Assembly (NCBI GenBank): GCA_003818595.1
Contig: RPQV01000282.1
Span: forward strand, 1-5,418
Direction of reading: 5' to 3'
DNA: 5,418 nt
Origin: Calditrichota bacterium
GTDB lineage: Bacteria > Zhuqueibacterota > Zhuqueibacteria > Residuimicrobiales > Krinioviventaceae
In this document: positions 1 through 5,418 of the stretch, in pieces
Layout: each line of letters begins with the position of its first letter
Numbering within the stretch: the stretch's first letter is position 1
Program-made: the position numbers and the translations under genes
The notes under the pieces: model-generated
Told to the model about the DNA's origin: nothing
What the model saw: the letters and a program-made list of their open reading frames with translations, nothing else
Databases searched by the model: none

Positions 1-318
1 CATTTTGAATCAGATTACGGCGCGACCCCCAAAGTAGAGTTGCCGCTCGAGACCCCGATCACGATGGTGTGCCCGGACGGGGCGCAAAAAACGTGGCTGG
101 GATTCACCGGCGCCATCATCGATAATCCGTTCTTTGATATCTGTCGGTCGCAATATGATATCCGTATAAACGGTGATTGGAAAAAGCTGATCAGAGACCA
201 TCGCGGTTTTCATTGGTTAATGGCTGTCGGCGATTACACTCAGGAGTTGGAATATGCCTGCTCCAAACTCGATCTGAATTGGGAAAATGTATCGCATGTG
301 AATGTCTCGGCATCATAA
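1..318 (+). CDS. C-terminal part of a probable L-fucose/L-arabinose isomerase-like sugar isomerase (5' end outside window)
   Basis: The frame is open from the first base of the window to a TAA at 316-318, giving about 105 residues with no start, so this is the tail of a longer gene. The visible part has a run reading ELPLETPIT, a small beta-rich stretch, and a late segment HWLMAVGDYTQELEYA followed by KLDLNWENVS. A His-x-x-x-x-x-Gly-Asp-Tyr stretch followed by a helix and a short final strand resembles the C-terminal domain of the L-fucose/L-arabinose isomerase superfamily, which interconverts aldoses and ketoses in the cytoplasm. The assignment is from remembered family patterns; the metal-binding residues lie upstream and cannot be checked. 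The next gene starts 18 bases after the stop, which suggests co-transcription, and an L-sugar isomerase would suit neighbours that release rhamnose or fucose. It could instead be another sugar-metabolism protein of unknown type. Confidence 0.5.
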   Translation, partial: HFESDYGATPKVELPLETPITMVCPDGAQKTWLGFTGAIIDNPFFDICRSQYDIRINGDWKKLIRDHRGFHWLMAVGDYTQELEYACSKLDLNWENVSHVNVSAS

Positions 319-336
319 GAACAGAAGGAAATTATT

Positions 337-2745
337 ATGGTTTCTATCAAGAGTATCATCAATGGTCTTGTTTTGTTTGGCCTGTTTTTTATAGTTTCTA
401 TCTCTGCCTTTGCCCAAACAGCCTCCATCAATCCGGCGCTTTTGCAGGAACGCTGGCAGGCCTGGTGGATCAGCCACCCGACGGCTGATCCTGTGGACTT
501 TGGTGTGTATCATTATCGCAAAACAATCACTCTGGAGCAAGTGCCCAGTTCCTTCATCGTGCACGTATCGGCTGACAATCGCTATCGTCTATACGTCAAC
601 CGGCAATCAGTGAGCACGGGACCTTCGCGGTGGGATTTGCCCCATTGGCGCTTTGAGACGGTTGACCTGGCGCCTTTTTTAAAGAAAGGGGAAAATATCA
701 TTGCCGCCGTGGTGTGGAATTTCGGCGAACACAAACCGTGGGCGCAGTTCTCCTGGCGCAGCGGATTCATTCTCCAGGGCGACAGCGAACAGGAATCAGC
801 AGTGAACAGCGGCGATACTTGGAAGGTGCTGAAAAACGACGCCTATTCGCCCATCCCGATCAATCCGGCAACCATGGGCAATTTTGTCGTGGTGGGACCC
901 GGGGAGGAAATCGATGGTGCTCGTTATCCATGGGGATGGCTCAAGCCCGAGTATGACGACCGCGACTGGCAAAAGCCGGCGCGCTTGGAGCCGGGTAAAC
1001 CGCGCGGATTTCGCGATGCCGGAACTCAATGGCTGTTGACGCCGAGACAAATCCCGGCGATGGAAGAAACCCTGCAACGCACGGCGGTCATTCGCCGCAG
1101 CGAAGGAGTCCAAGTTCACGATGGTTTCCTCAGCGGCAAAAAAGCTCTGGAAATTCCGGCCAACACCTCAGCCACCATCCTGCTGGACAATCGAGTGCTC
1201 ACAACCGCCTATCCGGAATTGTTGATCAGCGGCGGCAAAGGGGCAACCATCAAACTCACCTATGCTGAAGCCTTGGTGGATCAAAAACGGGAAAAAGGTA
1301 ATCGCAACGACATCGACGGCCGTTCGATTTGGGGGTATTATGATATCATTCATCCCGACGGCGGGGCAAATCGTTTTTATGTGACTTTGTGGTTCCGCAC
1401 CTTCCGCTATCTGCAGTTGGACATTAAAACGGCTGATGCTCCGCTCGCGATAAATGATTTTTACTCATTTTATACAGGCTATCCATTTGAGGAAAAGGCC
1501 ATCTTTGAGTCGAGCGAGCCCGCGTTGAAAGCTATTTGGGAAACCGGATGGCGCACTGCGCGGCTTTGTGCCAATGAGACCTATTTTGACTGCCCATACT
1601 ATGAGCAGCTCCAATACGTCGGCGACACCCGAATTCAGGCGCTGATTTCTCTCTATGTATCGGGCGATGACCGACTGATGCGTCAGGCGATTGAATTGTT
1701 TAACGATTCAAGAACACCGGACGGGCTGACAGCCAGCAGGTATCCCACCAACGTCCCTCAAGTCATTCCGACTTATTCGCTGTTTTGGGTCAACATGGTG
1801 CATGACTATTGGATGCATCGACAGGATGATGCCTTTGTGCGTTCGTTCCTGGTGGGAATACAGGGCGTGATCGATTGGTATGAACAGCATATTGATGCAA
1901 AGGGTCTGCTTGGCCCCATGCCGTGGTGGAATTTTGTCGACTGGCCTGACGAGTGGGCTTGGAGCACAGTGACCAATATCGGCGGTGTGCCAGCCGGTGC
2001 TTCGGACGGCAACTCGACGATCATTTCACTGCAGTTTGTTGAAACGGTAATGCGGGCTGCAGAACTTTTGGACGCTTTTGGATATACCCAAACAGCCGCT
2101 CACTATCGCGACCTTGCCGATTCAATGAAATCCGCTGTACAGAATGATTGTTGGGATGTCGCGGCCATGATGTATGCCGATACGCCGCAGAAAACAGTCT
2201 TCAGCCAACACGCCAATGTTAACGCAGTACTCGCTGACATGCTGCCGCAGGCGGAAGCGCAGGCGCTATTGAAACGCATCATGAGCGACAAAAGTTTAAT
2301 ACCCTGCACCATGTATTATCAGTATTACCTGTTCCGCGCGCTGCAAAAAGTGGGGATGGCGGATTCCTACTTGGAACAAATCAAGTCGTGGCACGACATG
2401 CTCGCCATGGGATTGACCACCTTTGCGGAACGGCCGGAACCGACGCGTTCAGATTGCCATGCCTGGAGTGCCAGTCCCAATTATGATTTCCTGGCCACTG
2501 TCTGCGGCATTCAACCGGCTGAACCGGGATTTAAATCCGTGGCCATCCGACCGGCGCTGGGCAAGTTGACGTGGGTGAAGGCGTCGATGCCCCATCCCTT
2601 GGGAGAAATTAAGGTCGAATTGAAGCGCAAGGGCGTCAGCGGAATCGAGGGGCAAATCACTTTGCCTCCGGGTCTGAACGGAACTTTTATTTGGAATGAT
2701 CAAGAAATCAATCTCACCGCCGCTCAAACCATCAATCTTCCGTGA
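337..2745 (+). CDS. Exported GH78 family alpha-L-rhamnosidase-like glycoside hydrolase
   Basis: An 802-residue protein expected to hydrolyse terminal alpha-L-rhamnose or a similar sugar by the inverting GH78 mechanism. Residues 1-26 form a Sec signal peptide ending AFA before Gln27. An N-terminal beta-sandwich follows (about 40-150, with ADNRYRLYVNR at 79-89), then further beta domains, the six-hairpin (alpha/alpha)6 catalytic domain (about 389-725) and a C-terminal beta domain (about 730-802). In DCPYYEQLQYVGD, Asp418, Glu423 and Asp430 have the same 0/+5/+12 spacing as the acidic triad of characterised GH78 enzymes. TTFAE places Glu698 as probable general base, and His708 follows in SDCHAWSASP. 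The Arg usually found before the catalytic Glu is Tyr422, and the loop between Glu698 and His708 is short, so specificity may differ from classical rhamnosidases. The ATG is supported by AAGGAA (325-330) six bases upstream. Family assignment is strong; the exact substrate is inferred. Confidence 0.9.
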   Translation: MVSIKSIINGLVLFGLFFIVSISAFAQTASINPALLQERWQAWWISHPTADPVDFGVYHYRKTITLEQVPSSFIVHVSADNRYRLYVNRQSVSTGPSRWDLPHWRFETVDLAPFLKKGENIIAAVVWNFGEHKPWAQFSWRSGFILQGDSEQESAVNSGDTWKVLKNDAYSPIPINPATMGNFVVVGPGEEIDGARYPWGWLKPEYDDRDWQKPARLEPGKPRGFRDAGTQWLLTPRQIPAMEETLQRTAVIRRSEGVQVHDGFLSGKKALEIPANTSATILLDNRVLTTAYPELLISGGKGATIKLTYAEALVDQKREKGNRNDIDGRSIWGYYDIIHPDGGANRFYVTLWFRTFRYLQLDIKTADAPLAINDFYSFYTGYPFEEKAIFESSEPALKAIWETGWRTARLCANETYFDCPYYEQLQYVGDTRIQALISLYVSGDDRLMRQAIELFNDSRTPDGLTASRYPTNVPQVIPTYSLFWVNMVHDYWMHRQDDAFVRSFLVGIQGVIDWYEQHIDAKGLLGPMPWWNFVDWPDEWAWSTVTNIGGVPAGASDGNSTIISLQFVETVMRAAELLDAFGYTQTAAHYRDLADSMKSAVQNDCWDVAAMMYADTPQKTVFSQHANVNAVLADMLPQAEAQALLKRIMSDKSLIPCTMYYQYYLFRALQKVGMADSYLEQIKSWHDMLAMGLTTFAERPEPTRSDCHAWSASPNYDFLATVCGIQPAEPGFKSVAIRPALGKLTWVKASMPHPLGEIKVELKRKGVSGIEGQITLPPGLNGTFIWNDQEINLTAAQTINLP

Positions 2746-2796
2746 ATCAGACCATCGACAAAATGATTTTAAAGACTTGGCGAAAGGAGCAAAATC

Positions 2797-3717
2797 ATGA
2801 TCAGCAGAAAAGCAATTACCATTGGTCTCATCGCAGGAGTGCTCGGCGGGATAACCCTATTTTTCTCGACGGCTGCTGCGGCTGAGGATGGCAAGCTGAA
2901 TATCATCGTCTTCGGCGCCCATCCGGACGACTGCGAATTAAAGGCAGGCGGTGTTGCCGCCATGTGGGCAGCACTCGGTCACAGGGTCAAATTTGTGTCA
3001 ACCACGAATGGCGATATCGGTCACGCAACGATGGCCGGCGGACCGCTGGCGCGCCGACGCGAAGCTGAAGTGAAAAAGGCGGCGGAAATCCTGGGCATCA
3101 CCAGCGAGGTGCTGGATATTCACGATGGCGAATTGATGCCGACGTTCGAAAACCGGCAACAGTTCGTTCGTCTGATCCGGGAATGGCAGGCGGATATCGT
3201 CATTGGACATCGACCGAACGATTATCATCCCGATCACCGCTACACCGGTGTGCTCATGCAGGACGCTGCATTCATGGTGACCGTTGCCCATTTTATGCCG
3301 ACTGTTCCTCAATTGGCTAAAAATCCGGTGTTCCTGTTTCTTTCAGACAATTTTCAAAAACCCAATCCCTTCAAAGCCGATGTCGTCGTCGCCATCGACC
3401 AAATGTTTGAACAAAAAGCGAATGCCATCTGGCAGCTGGAATCCCAAATCGAAAGCTTGTGGGCGACCGGCAACTTTGAACGCGTGGTGCCGATTCCCAC
3501 GGATCCTGCCGGACGAGAAGAACGCCGTCTGGCTTTGCGGGAGCGTCAGGCTCAACGCGACAAGGCAATCGCCGACAAATACCGCAGCCAACTCGTCAGC
3601 TGTTACGGCGAAGAGGAAGCAAAAAAGATCCAATATGCCGAAGCGTTTGAGCTGTGCGAATACGGACGCCAGCCGGATCAGGCAGAATTGAAAAAGCTTT
3701 TCCCTATTGCCAAGTGA
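2797..3717 (+). CDS. Exported PIG-L (LmbE-like) family zinc-dependent deacetylase
   Basis: A 306-residue protein of the PIG-L/LmbE family, whose members remove acetyl groups from N-acetylglucosamine-containing or related substrates using one zinc ion. The signature AHPDD is at 41-45: His42 and Asp45 are the expected metal ligands and Asp44 the expected general base. A second motif HPDH at 144-147 supplies the third ligand, probably His147. Residues 1-29 look like a Sec signal peptide (Arg/Lys start, hydrophobic core, STAAAA before Glu30), so the enzyme should act outside the cytoplasm, unlike mycothiol or bacillithiol pathway members. The ATG has an excellent AAAGGAG (2783-2789) seven bases upstream. 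It lies 51 bases after the GH78 gene with no visible terminator, so it is probably in the same operon. The natural substrate is unknown; an acetylated amino sugar in the glycan attacked by the neighbours is an inference. Confidence 0.9.
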   Translation: MISRKAITIGLIAGVLGGITLFFSTAAAAEDGKLNIIVFGAHPDDCELKAGGVAAMWAALGHRVKFVSTTNGDIGHATMAGGPLARRREAEVKKAAEILGITSEVLDIHDGELMPTFENRQQFVRLIREWQADIVIGHRPNDYHPDHRYTGVLMQDAAFMVTVAHFMPTVPQLAKNPVFLFLSDNFQKPNPFKADVVVAIDQMFEQKANAIWQLESQIESLWATGNFERVVPIPTDPAGREERRLALRERQAQRDKAIADKYRSQLVSCYGEEEAKKIQYAEAFELCEYGRQPDQAELKKLFPIAK

Positions 3718-3747
3718 ATACTTTCACGCCAAGATCGATAAGATTGA

Positions 3748-3776
3748 CCTCGCACGAGGGAACAGAGACACGGAGA
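3748..3776 (+). repeat. Direct repeat copy 1 (CCTCGCACGAGG ... GAGACACGGAGA)
   Basis: The copy starts with CCTCGCACGAGG, itself a 5-bp inverted repeat around CA, and continues into GAGACACGGAGA. The same 12-mer recurs exactly 90 bases later at 3838-3849, followed by related purine-rich sequence. This vocabulary (CACGGAG, ACGCAAAG) is familiar from dispersed non-coding repeats in many environmental bacterial genomes; that link is from general knowledge, not a search. Confidence 0.75.
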
Positions 3777-3804
3777 AGAACGTCTGAAAAGATTCACGCA
3801 GAGC

Positions 3805-3822
3805 CGCAAAGAACGCAAAGAA
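3805..3822 (+). repeat. Tandem duplication of the 9-mer CGCAAAGAA
   Basis: CGCAAAGAA occurs twice back to back (3805-3813 and 3814-3822) with no mismatch. The same words appear inverted near 4002-4020 and in part at 5034-5040, so it is a building block of the local repeat family. Confidence 0.75.
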
Positions 3823-3837
3823 GATTGGCAAGGTCGG

Positions 3838-3876
3838 CCTCGCACGAGGCTCGGAGACACCGAGACACACGGAGAG
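3838..3876 (+). repeat. Direct repeat copy 2 (CCTCGCACGAGG ... CACACGGAGAG)
   Basis: Second copy of the repeat at 3748. The first 12 bases are identical; the following part is related but extended by an extra GAGACAC-type unit, so the copies differ in the number of short internal units. Confidence 0.75.
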
Positions 3877-3913
3877 GATTGTTGTCGTTCGTAGAATTGC
3901 TTTATAAAAGCGC

Positions 3914-3939
3914 GACCGAGTTCTAATATTGAATCGGTC
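3914..3939. repeat. 9-bp stem-loop at the centre of the palindromic region
   Basis: GACCGA (3914-3919), a bulged G (3920) and TTC (3921-3923) pair with GAA (3931-3933) and TCGGTC (3934-3939), leaving a seven-base loop TAATATT. The stem is not followed by a T-run, so it is unlikely to be an intrinsic terminator. It is the inner stem of the larger inverted repeat. Confidence 0.65.
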
Positions 3940-3970
3940 ACCTTGCCGCCTTGAAAAGCAGATCATTTCC

Positions 3971-3997
3971 CTTTGTGTCATGGCGTCTCCGTGCGAG
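3971..3997 (-). repeat. Inverted copy of the dispersed repeat (27 bases, also at 5172-5198)
   Basis: Read on the minus strand this segment begins CTCGCACGGAG and ends GACACAAAG. It matches the minus-strand reading of 5172-5198 at 23 of 27 positions. It is oriented opposite to the copies at 3748 and 3838. Confidence 0.7.
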
Positions 3998-4068
3998 TTC
4001 TTTCTTTGCGTCTTTGCGTGCTATTGTAATTTTTTAAAACGAAAATATTTTTGCTTCATACAAAACAT

Positions 4069-4074
4069 GAAAGG
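4069..4074 (+). promoter_or_regulatory. Shine-Dalgarno site that fixes the start of the TIM-barrel gene
   Basis: GAAAGG ends seven bases before the ATG at 4082, a normal spacing. It overlaps or lies downstream of the alternative in-frame starts at 4067 and 3929, so it argues for the 4082 start and against both. Confidence 0.6.
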
Positions 4075-4081
4075 CCTTATC

Positions 4082-5014
4082 ATGACCAGTCGACGCGAGT
4101 TTTTCCAAGCGATCGCCTCGAGCGCGGCAGCGGGACTACTGCTCTCCTCCCCCATCGGTGCTGAGGAAGTGGTTCATTCGCATCGCCATCGCTTTGCCCT
4201 GGCGACCTATTCGATTTGGCGATTCAAAGATGAATTCAAGCTGCCCATCGAAGAGTGCATCGACCTTGCCGCCGAGTGGGGATTTGACGGACTGGACATC
4301 CTCCACATTCGAATGGAGCGCGAAGATCGCAGCTATCTGCAGATGCTCAAACGACGTGCTTTGCTGAACAGCATTGATTTGTGCGGATTATCCATTCATC
4401 AGGGATTCGTCACCCCGGATGCAGAGAAGCGTCAGGCGGACATCGATCATACCATCAAAATGATTGAAATGGCCTACACCCTCGGCATCCCCTGCATGCG
4501 GTTGAACACCGGTCGCTGGCGGACCGTCGCGGATTTCGACGAATTCATGAAAAAGCGCGGCATTGAACCGCCACTGCCGGGTTACAGCGATGAAAATGCT
4601 TTCCCCTGGGTCATCGAAGCCATTGAGAAATGTCTGCCTACAGCCGCCGAATGCGGCGTCACCCTGGCACTGGAGAATCACTGGGGATTGGGGCGGACAC
4701 CGGAAGGATTGCTGCACATTGTGCAGGCGGTGAACTCACCGTGGCTGAAAATCCTGATGGATACCGGTAACTTTCTGGAAGACCCCTATGACAAGCTGGA
4801 ACAGATCGCCCCGGAGACGGTCTTTGTTCAGGCAAAAACATATTACGGCGGCGGTGTTTATTACACCCTCGATCTCGATTATGAGCGGATTGCCGCCATT
4901 TTAAAAAAGGTCAACTATCGTGGTTACATCTCGCTCGAATTCGAAGGTGAGCAAGATTACCGCACCGCGATCCCGGAAAGCCTGGCGCTGTTGAAAAAAG
5001 CCTTTAATCGTTAG
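4082..5014 (+). CDS. Tat-exported sugar phosphate isomerase/epimerase-like TIM-barrel protein (xylose isomerase-like, AP_endonuc_2 fold)
   Basis: A 310-residue protein when started at 4082. The N-terminus MTSRREFFQ has a twin-arginine motif (SRREFF), followed by a weakly hydrophobic Ala/Ser/Leu core and a probable cleavage near IGA-EE, so the folded, perhaps metal-loaded, protein should be exported by Tat. The rest is a single xylose-isomerase-like TIM barrel: FALATYSIWRF opens the barrel, then GLSIHQGF (His106), LALENHWG (Glu198), LMDTGNF (Asp227), VQAKT (Gln250) and ISLEFEGE (Glu286). Glu198, Asp227 and Glu286 occupy positions that normally bind the metal; Gln250 is where many relatives have His. 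Such proteins isomerise or epimerise sugars, and some relatives cleave C-glycosides by elimination after oxidation. The substrate here is unknown. A longer frame from 3929 is rejected because it reads through repeat DNA. Confidence 0.85.
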   Translation: MTSRREFFQAIASSAAAGLLLSSPIGAEEVVHSHRHRFALATYSIWRFKDEFKLPIEECIDLAAEWGFDGLDILHIRMEREDRSYLQMLKRRALLNSIDLCGLSIHQGFVTPDAEKRQADIDHTIKMIEMAYTLGIPCMRLNTGRWRTVADFDEFMKKRGIEPPLPGYSDENAFPWVIEAIEKCLPTAAECGVTLALENHWGLGRTPEGLLHIVQAVNSPWLKILMDTGNFLEDPYDKLEQIAPETVFVQAKTYYGGGVYYTLDLDYERIAAILKKVNYRGYISLEFEGEQDYRTAIPESLALLKKAFNR

Positions 5015-5032
5015 TCAGATTCACCAAGATCC

Positions 5033-5059
5033 ACGCAAAGACGGAGACTCGGAGAGCGT
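5033..5059 (+). repeat. Forward copy of the dispersed repeat downstream of the TIM-barrel gene
   Basis: Starts CACGCAAAGACGGAG and ends GACTCGGAGAGCGT. The last part (5046-5059) pairs with 5166-5180 apart from one mismatch and one extra base, making it one arm of an imperfect inverted repeat that spans most of this intergenic space. Confidence 0.65.
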
Positions 5060-5165
5060 TTTATTGAATTCTATATGATTATGGCCAAATCCATCTCATA
5101 GCACAAGTACACCGTAAGCATGCATTAAGATGTATTGGCAGCAAATTGTCAAGGTTTTTGCTTAG

Positions 5166-5202
5166 ACGCTCCTCCGTGTCTTGGCGCCTCCGTGCGAGGA
5201 AC
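5166..5202 (-). repeat. Inverted copy of the dispersed repeat upstream of the fucosidase gene
   Basis: On the minus strand it reads from CTCGCACGGAGG through GACACGGAGGAGCGT. Bases 5172-5198 match 3971-3997 at 23 of 27 positions, and 5166-5180 pairs with 5046-5059. It ends about 57 bases before the next start codon. The roughly 105 bases between the two arms are AT-rich and contain no gene or clear regulatory site that I can support. Confidence 0.7.
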
Positions 5203-5258
5203 AATAATGCCGTCCAAATACTTTAGATATTTCATGTAATTCACAAAATGGAGTCAAT

Positions 5259-5418
5259 ATGTTCAAAAAATTAACTCTATTCATCTTGCTTCTGTTCATC
5301 AGCCGATGTTTTGCTCAGGCGCTCAGCGGCGGCGGAGAAAAATATCCCGACCTGCACACCAATGCTGCCTCGCTGGAGAATTGGCGCGCCATGCGCTTCG
5401 GCATGTTCATTCATTGGG
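5259..5418 (+). CDS. N-terminus of an exported GH29-like alpha-L-fucosidase (3' end outside window)
   Basis: The gene opens at ATG 5259 and runs off the window after 53 codons. GGAG at 5250-5253 lies five bases upstream. Residues 1-19 form a Sec signal peptide (Lys3-Lys4, a Leu/Ile/Phe core, probable cleavage CFA-Gln20). Cys17 is preceded by Arg, so a lipoprotein signal is unlikely. After a short linker comes WRAMRFGMFIHWG (about 42-54), the hallmark first strand of GH29 alpha-L-fucosidases, which remove alpha-L-fucose by a retaining mechanism. The catalytic Asp nucleophile lies beyond the window, so activity cannot be judged. The pairing with a GH78 enzyme suggests a glycan rich in 6-deoxy-L-sugars. 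Assignment rests on the FG-x-FIHWG motif and the N-terminal layout. Confidence 0.82.
   Translation, partial: MFKKLTLFILLLFISRCFAQALSGGGEKYPDLHTNAASLENWRAMRFGMFIHW

Larger units (their letters stand above)
3795..4020. repeat. Nested imperfect inverted repeat, palindromic element-like
   Basis: Three pairs of arms nest inside one another. Outer arms: CACGCAGAGCCGCAAAGAA (3795-3813) against the complement of 4002-4020, 17 of 19 bases pairing. Middle arms: GGCAAGGT (3827-3834) against ACCTTGCC (3940-3947), perfect over 8. Inner arms: the 9-bp hairpin at 3914-3939. Together they give the stretch an overall palindromic layout like a miniature inverted-repeat or REP/BIME-type element. I see no transposase and no target-site duplication that I can define with confidence. 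Confidence 0.65.
3718..4081. other. Long intergenic region filled with palindromic repeat sequence, no credible gene
   Basis: This 364-base space separates the deacetylase from the TIM-barrel gene. It contains two direct copies of a repeat beginning CCTCGCACGAGG, a tandem 9-mer, several nested inverted repeats, an inverted copy of the same repeat family and, after about 4022, an AT-rich leader before the next start. Open frames exist on both strands, but they simply translate the repeat (Arg/Ser/Cys/Leu-rich peptides), lack ribosome-binding sites and show no family features. No intrinsic terminator (GC-rich stem followed by a T-run) is evident. A promoter for the downstream gene is plausible in the AT-rich part, but I cannot identify reliable -35 and -10 boxes. 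Confidence 0.8.

Noticed and set aside
796..1119. Minus-strand open frame of 107 codons inside the GH78 gene
   Set aside because: It lies opposite a clearly coding region with recognisable domains, has no family features and is a shadow of the GH78 codon pattern; the same holds for the minus-strand frames at 2998-3312 and 4388-4717.
3748..3876. Possible CRISPR array
   Set aside because: Only two direct copies of a short 12-base core, irregular flanks, no second spacer and no cas genes.
3914..3939. Hairpin as an intrinsic terminator of the deacetylase operon
   Set aside because: It lies about 200 bases after the stop and is not followed by a T-run; its nesting in larger inverted repeats explains it better.
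3654..3981. Open frames of about 85-90 residues on both strands across the deacetylase tail and the repeat region
   Set aside because: They translate repeat DNA into Arg/Ser/Cys/Leu-rich peptides, overlap one another, lack ribosome-binding sites and have no family features.
4022..4066. AT-rich stretch as a defined promoter for the TIM-barrel gene
   Set aside because: No -35/-10 pair with suitable spacing, and no Bacteroidota-type -33/-7 motif, could be recognised with confidence.
4067..4081. Alternative ATG start at 4067 for the TIM-barrel gene
   Set aside because: It is only five codons upstream and its initiator overlaps the GAAAGG site that is well placed for 4082; starting at 4082 puts the twin-arginine motif at the very N-terminus. 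It cannot be fully excluded.
5259..5318. Lipoprotein signal (Cys17) on the fucosidase
   Set aside because: The residue before Cys is Arg, which does not fit the lipobox; a standard cleavage after CFA is more likely.

Overview
The window is a carbohydrate-degradation locus read entirely on the + strand. In order it holds: the end of a probable L-fucose/L-arabinose-isomerase-like sugar isomerase (1-318), a complete exported GH78 alpha-L-rhamnosidase-like enzyme (337-2745), a complete exported PIG-L/LmbE-type deacetylase (2797-3717), a complete Tat-exported xylose-isomerase-like TIM-barrel protein (true start 4082, end 5014), and the first 53 codons of an exported GH29 alpha-L-fucosidase-like protein (5259 to the window edge). 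I see no tRNA, rRNA, CRISPR array, transposase or convincing terminator.

The layout falls into two parts. Genes 1-3 are tightly packed (gaps of 18 and 51 bases, each next gene with a good Shine-Dalgarno sequence) and look like one transcription unit. The next two intergenic spaces are much longer (364 and 244 bases). Both carry the same purine-biased repeat family, built from words such as ACGCAAAG and GACACGGAG, with a + oriented copy near the upstream gene and an inverted copy nearer the downstream gene. The first space also holds nested perfect or near-perfect inverted repeats around a 9-bp hairpin, so it resembles a palindromic, non-autonomous dispersed element. These repeats generate spurious open frames and an artificial N-terminal extension of the TIM-barrel gene.

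Functionally, all four enzymes whose N-terminus is visible carry an export signal (three Sec-type, one Tat-type), so most of the encoded chemistry should take place outside the cytoplasm: removal of terminal rhamnose- or fucose-like deoxy sugars (GH78, GH29), removal of acyl groups from an amino sugar or related molecule (PIG-L), and an isomerase, epimerase or lyase step by the TIM-barrel protein. The isomerase fragment at the left edge would fit cytoplasmic handling of the released L-sugar. The target glycan cannot be read from the sequence.

The organism is probably a Gram-negative environmental bacterium of moderate GC with a large glycan-degrading repertoire (Bacteroidota/FCB-type, Calditrichota/KSB1-like or Planctomycetota-like). 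This rests on the enzyme combination, the signal peptides and the repeat type, and is an inference only.
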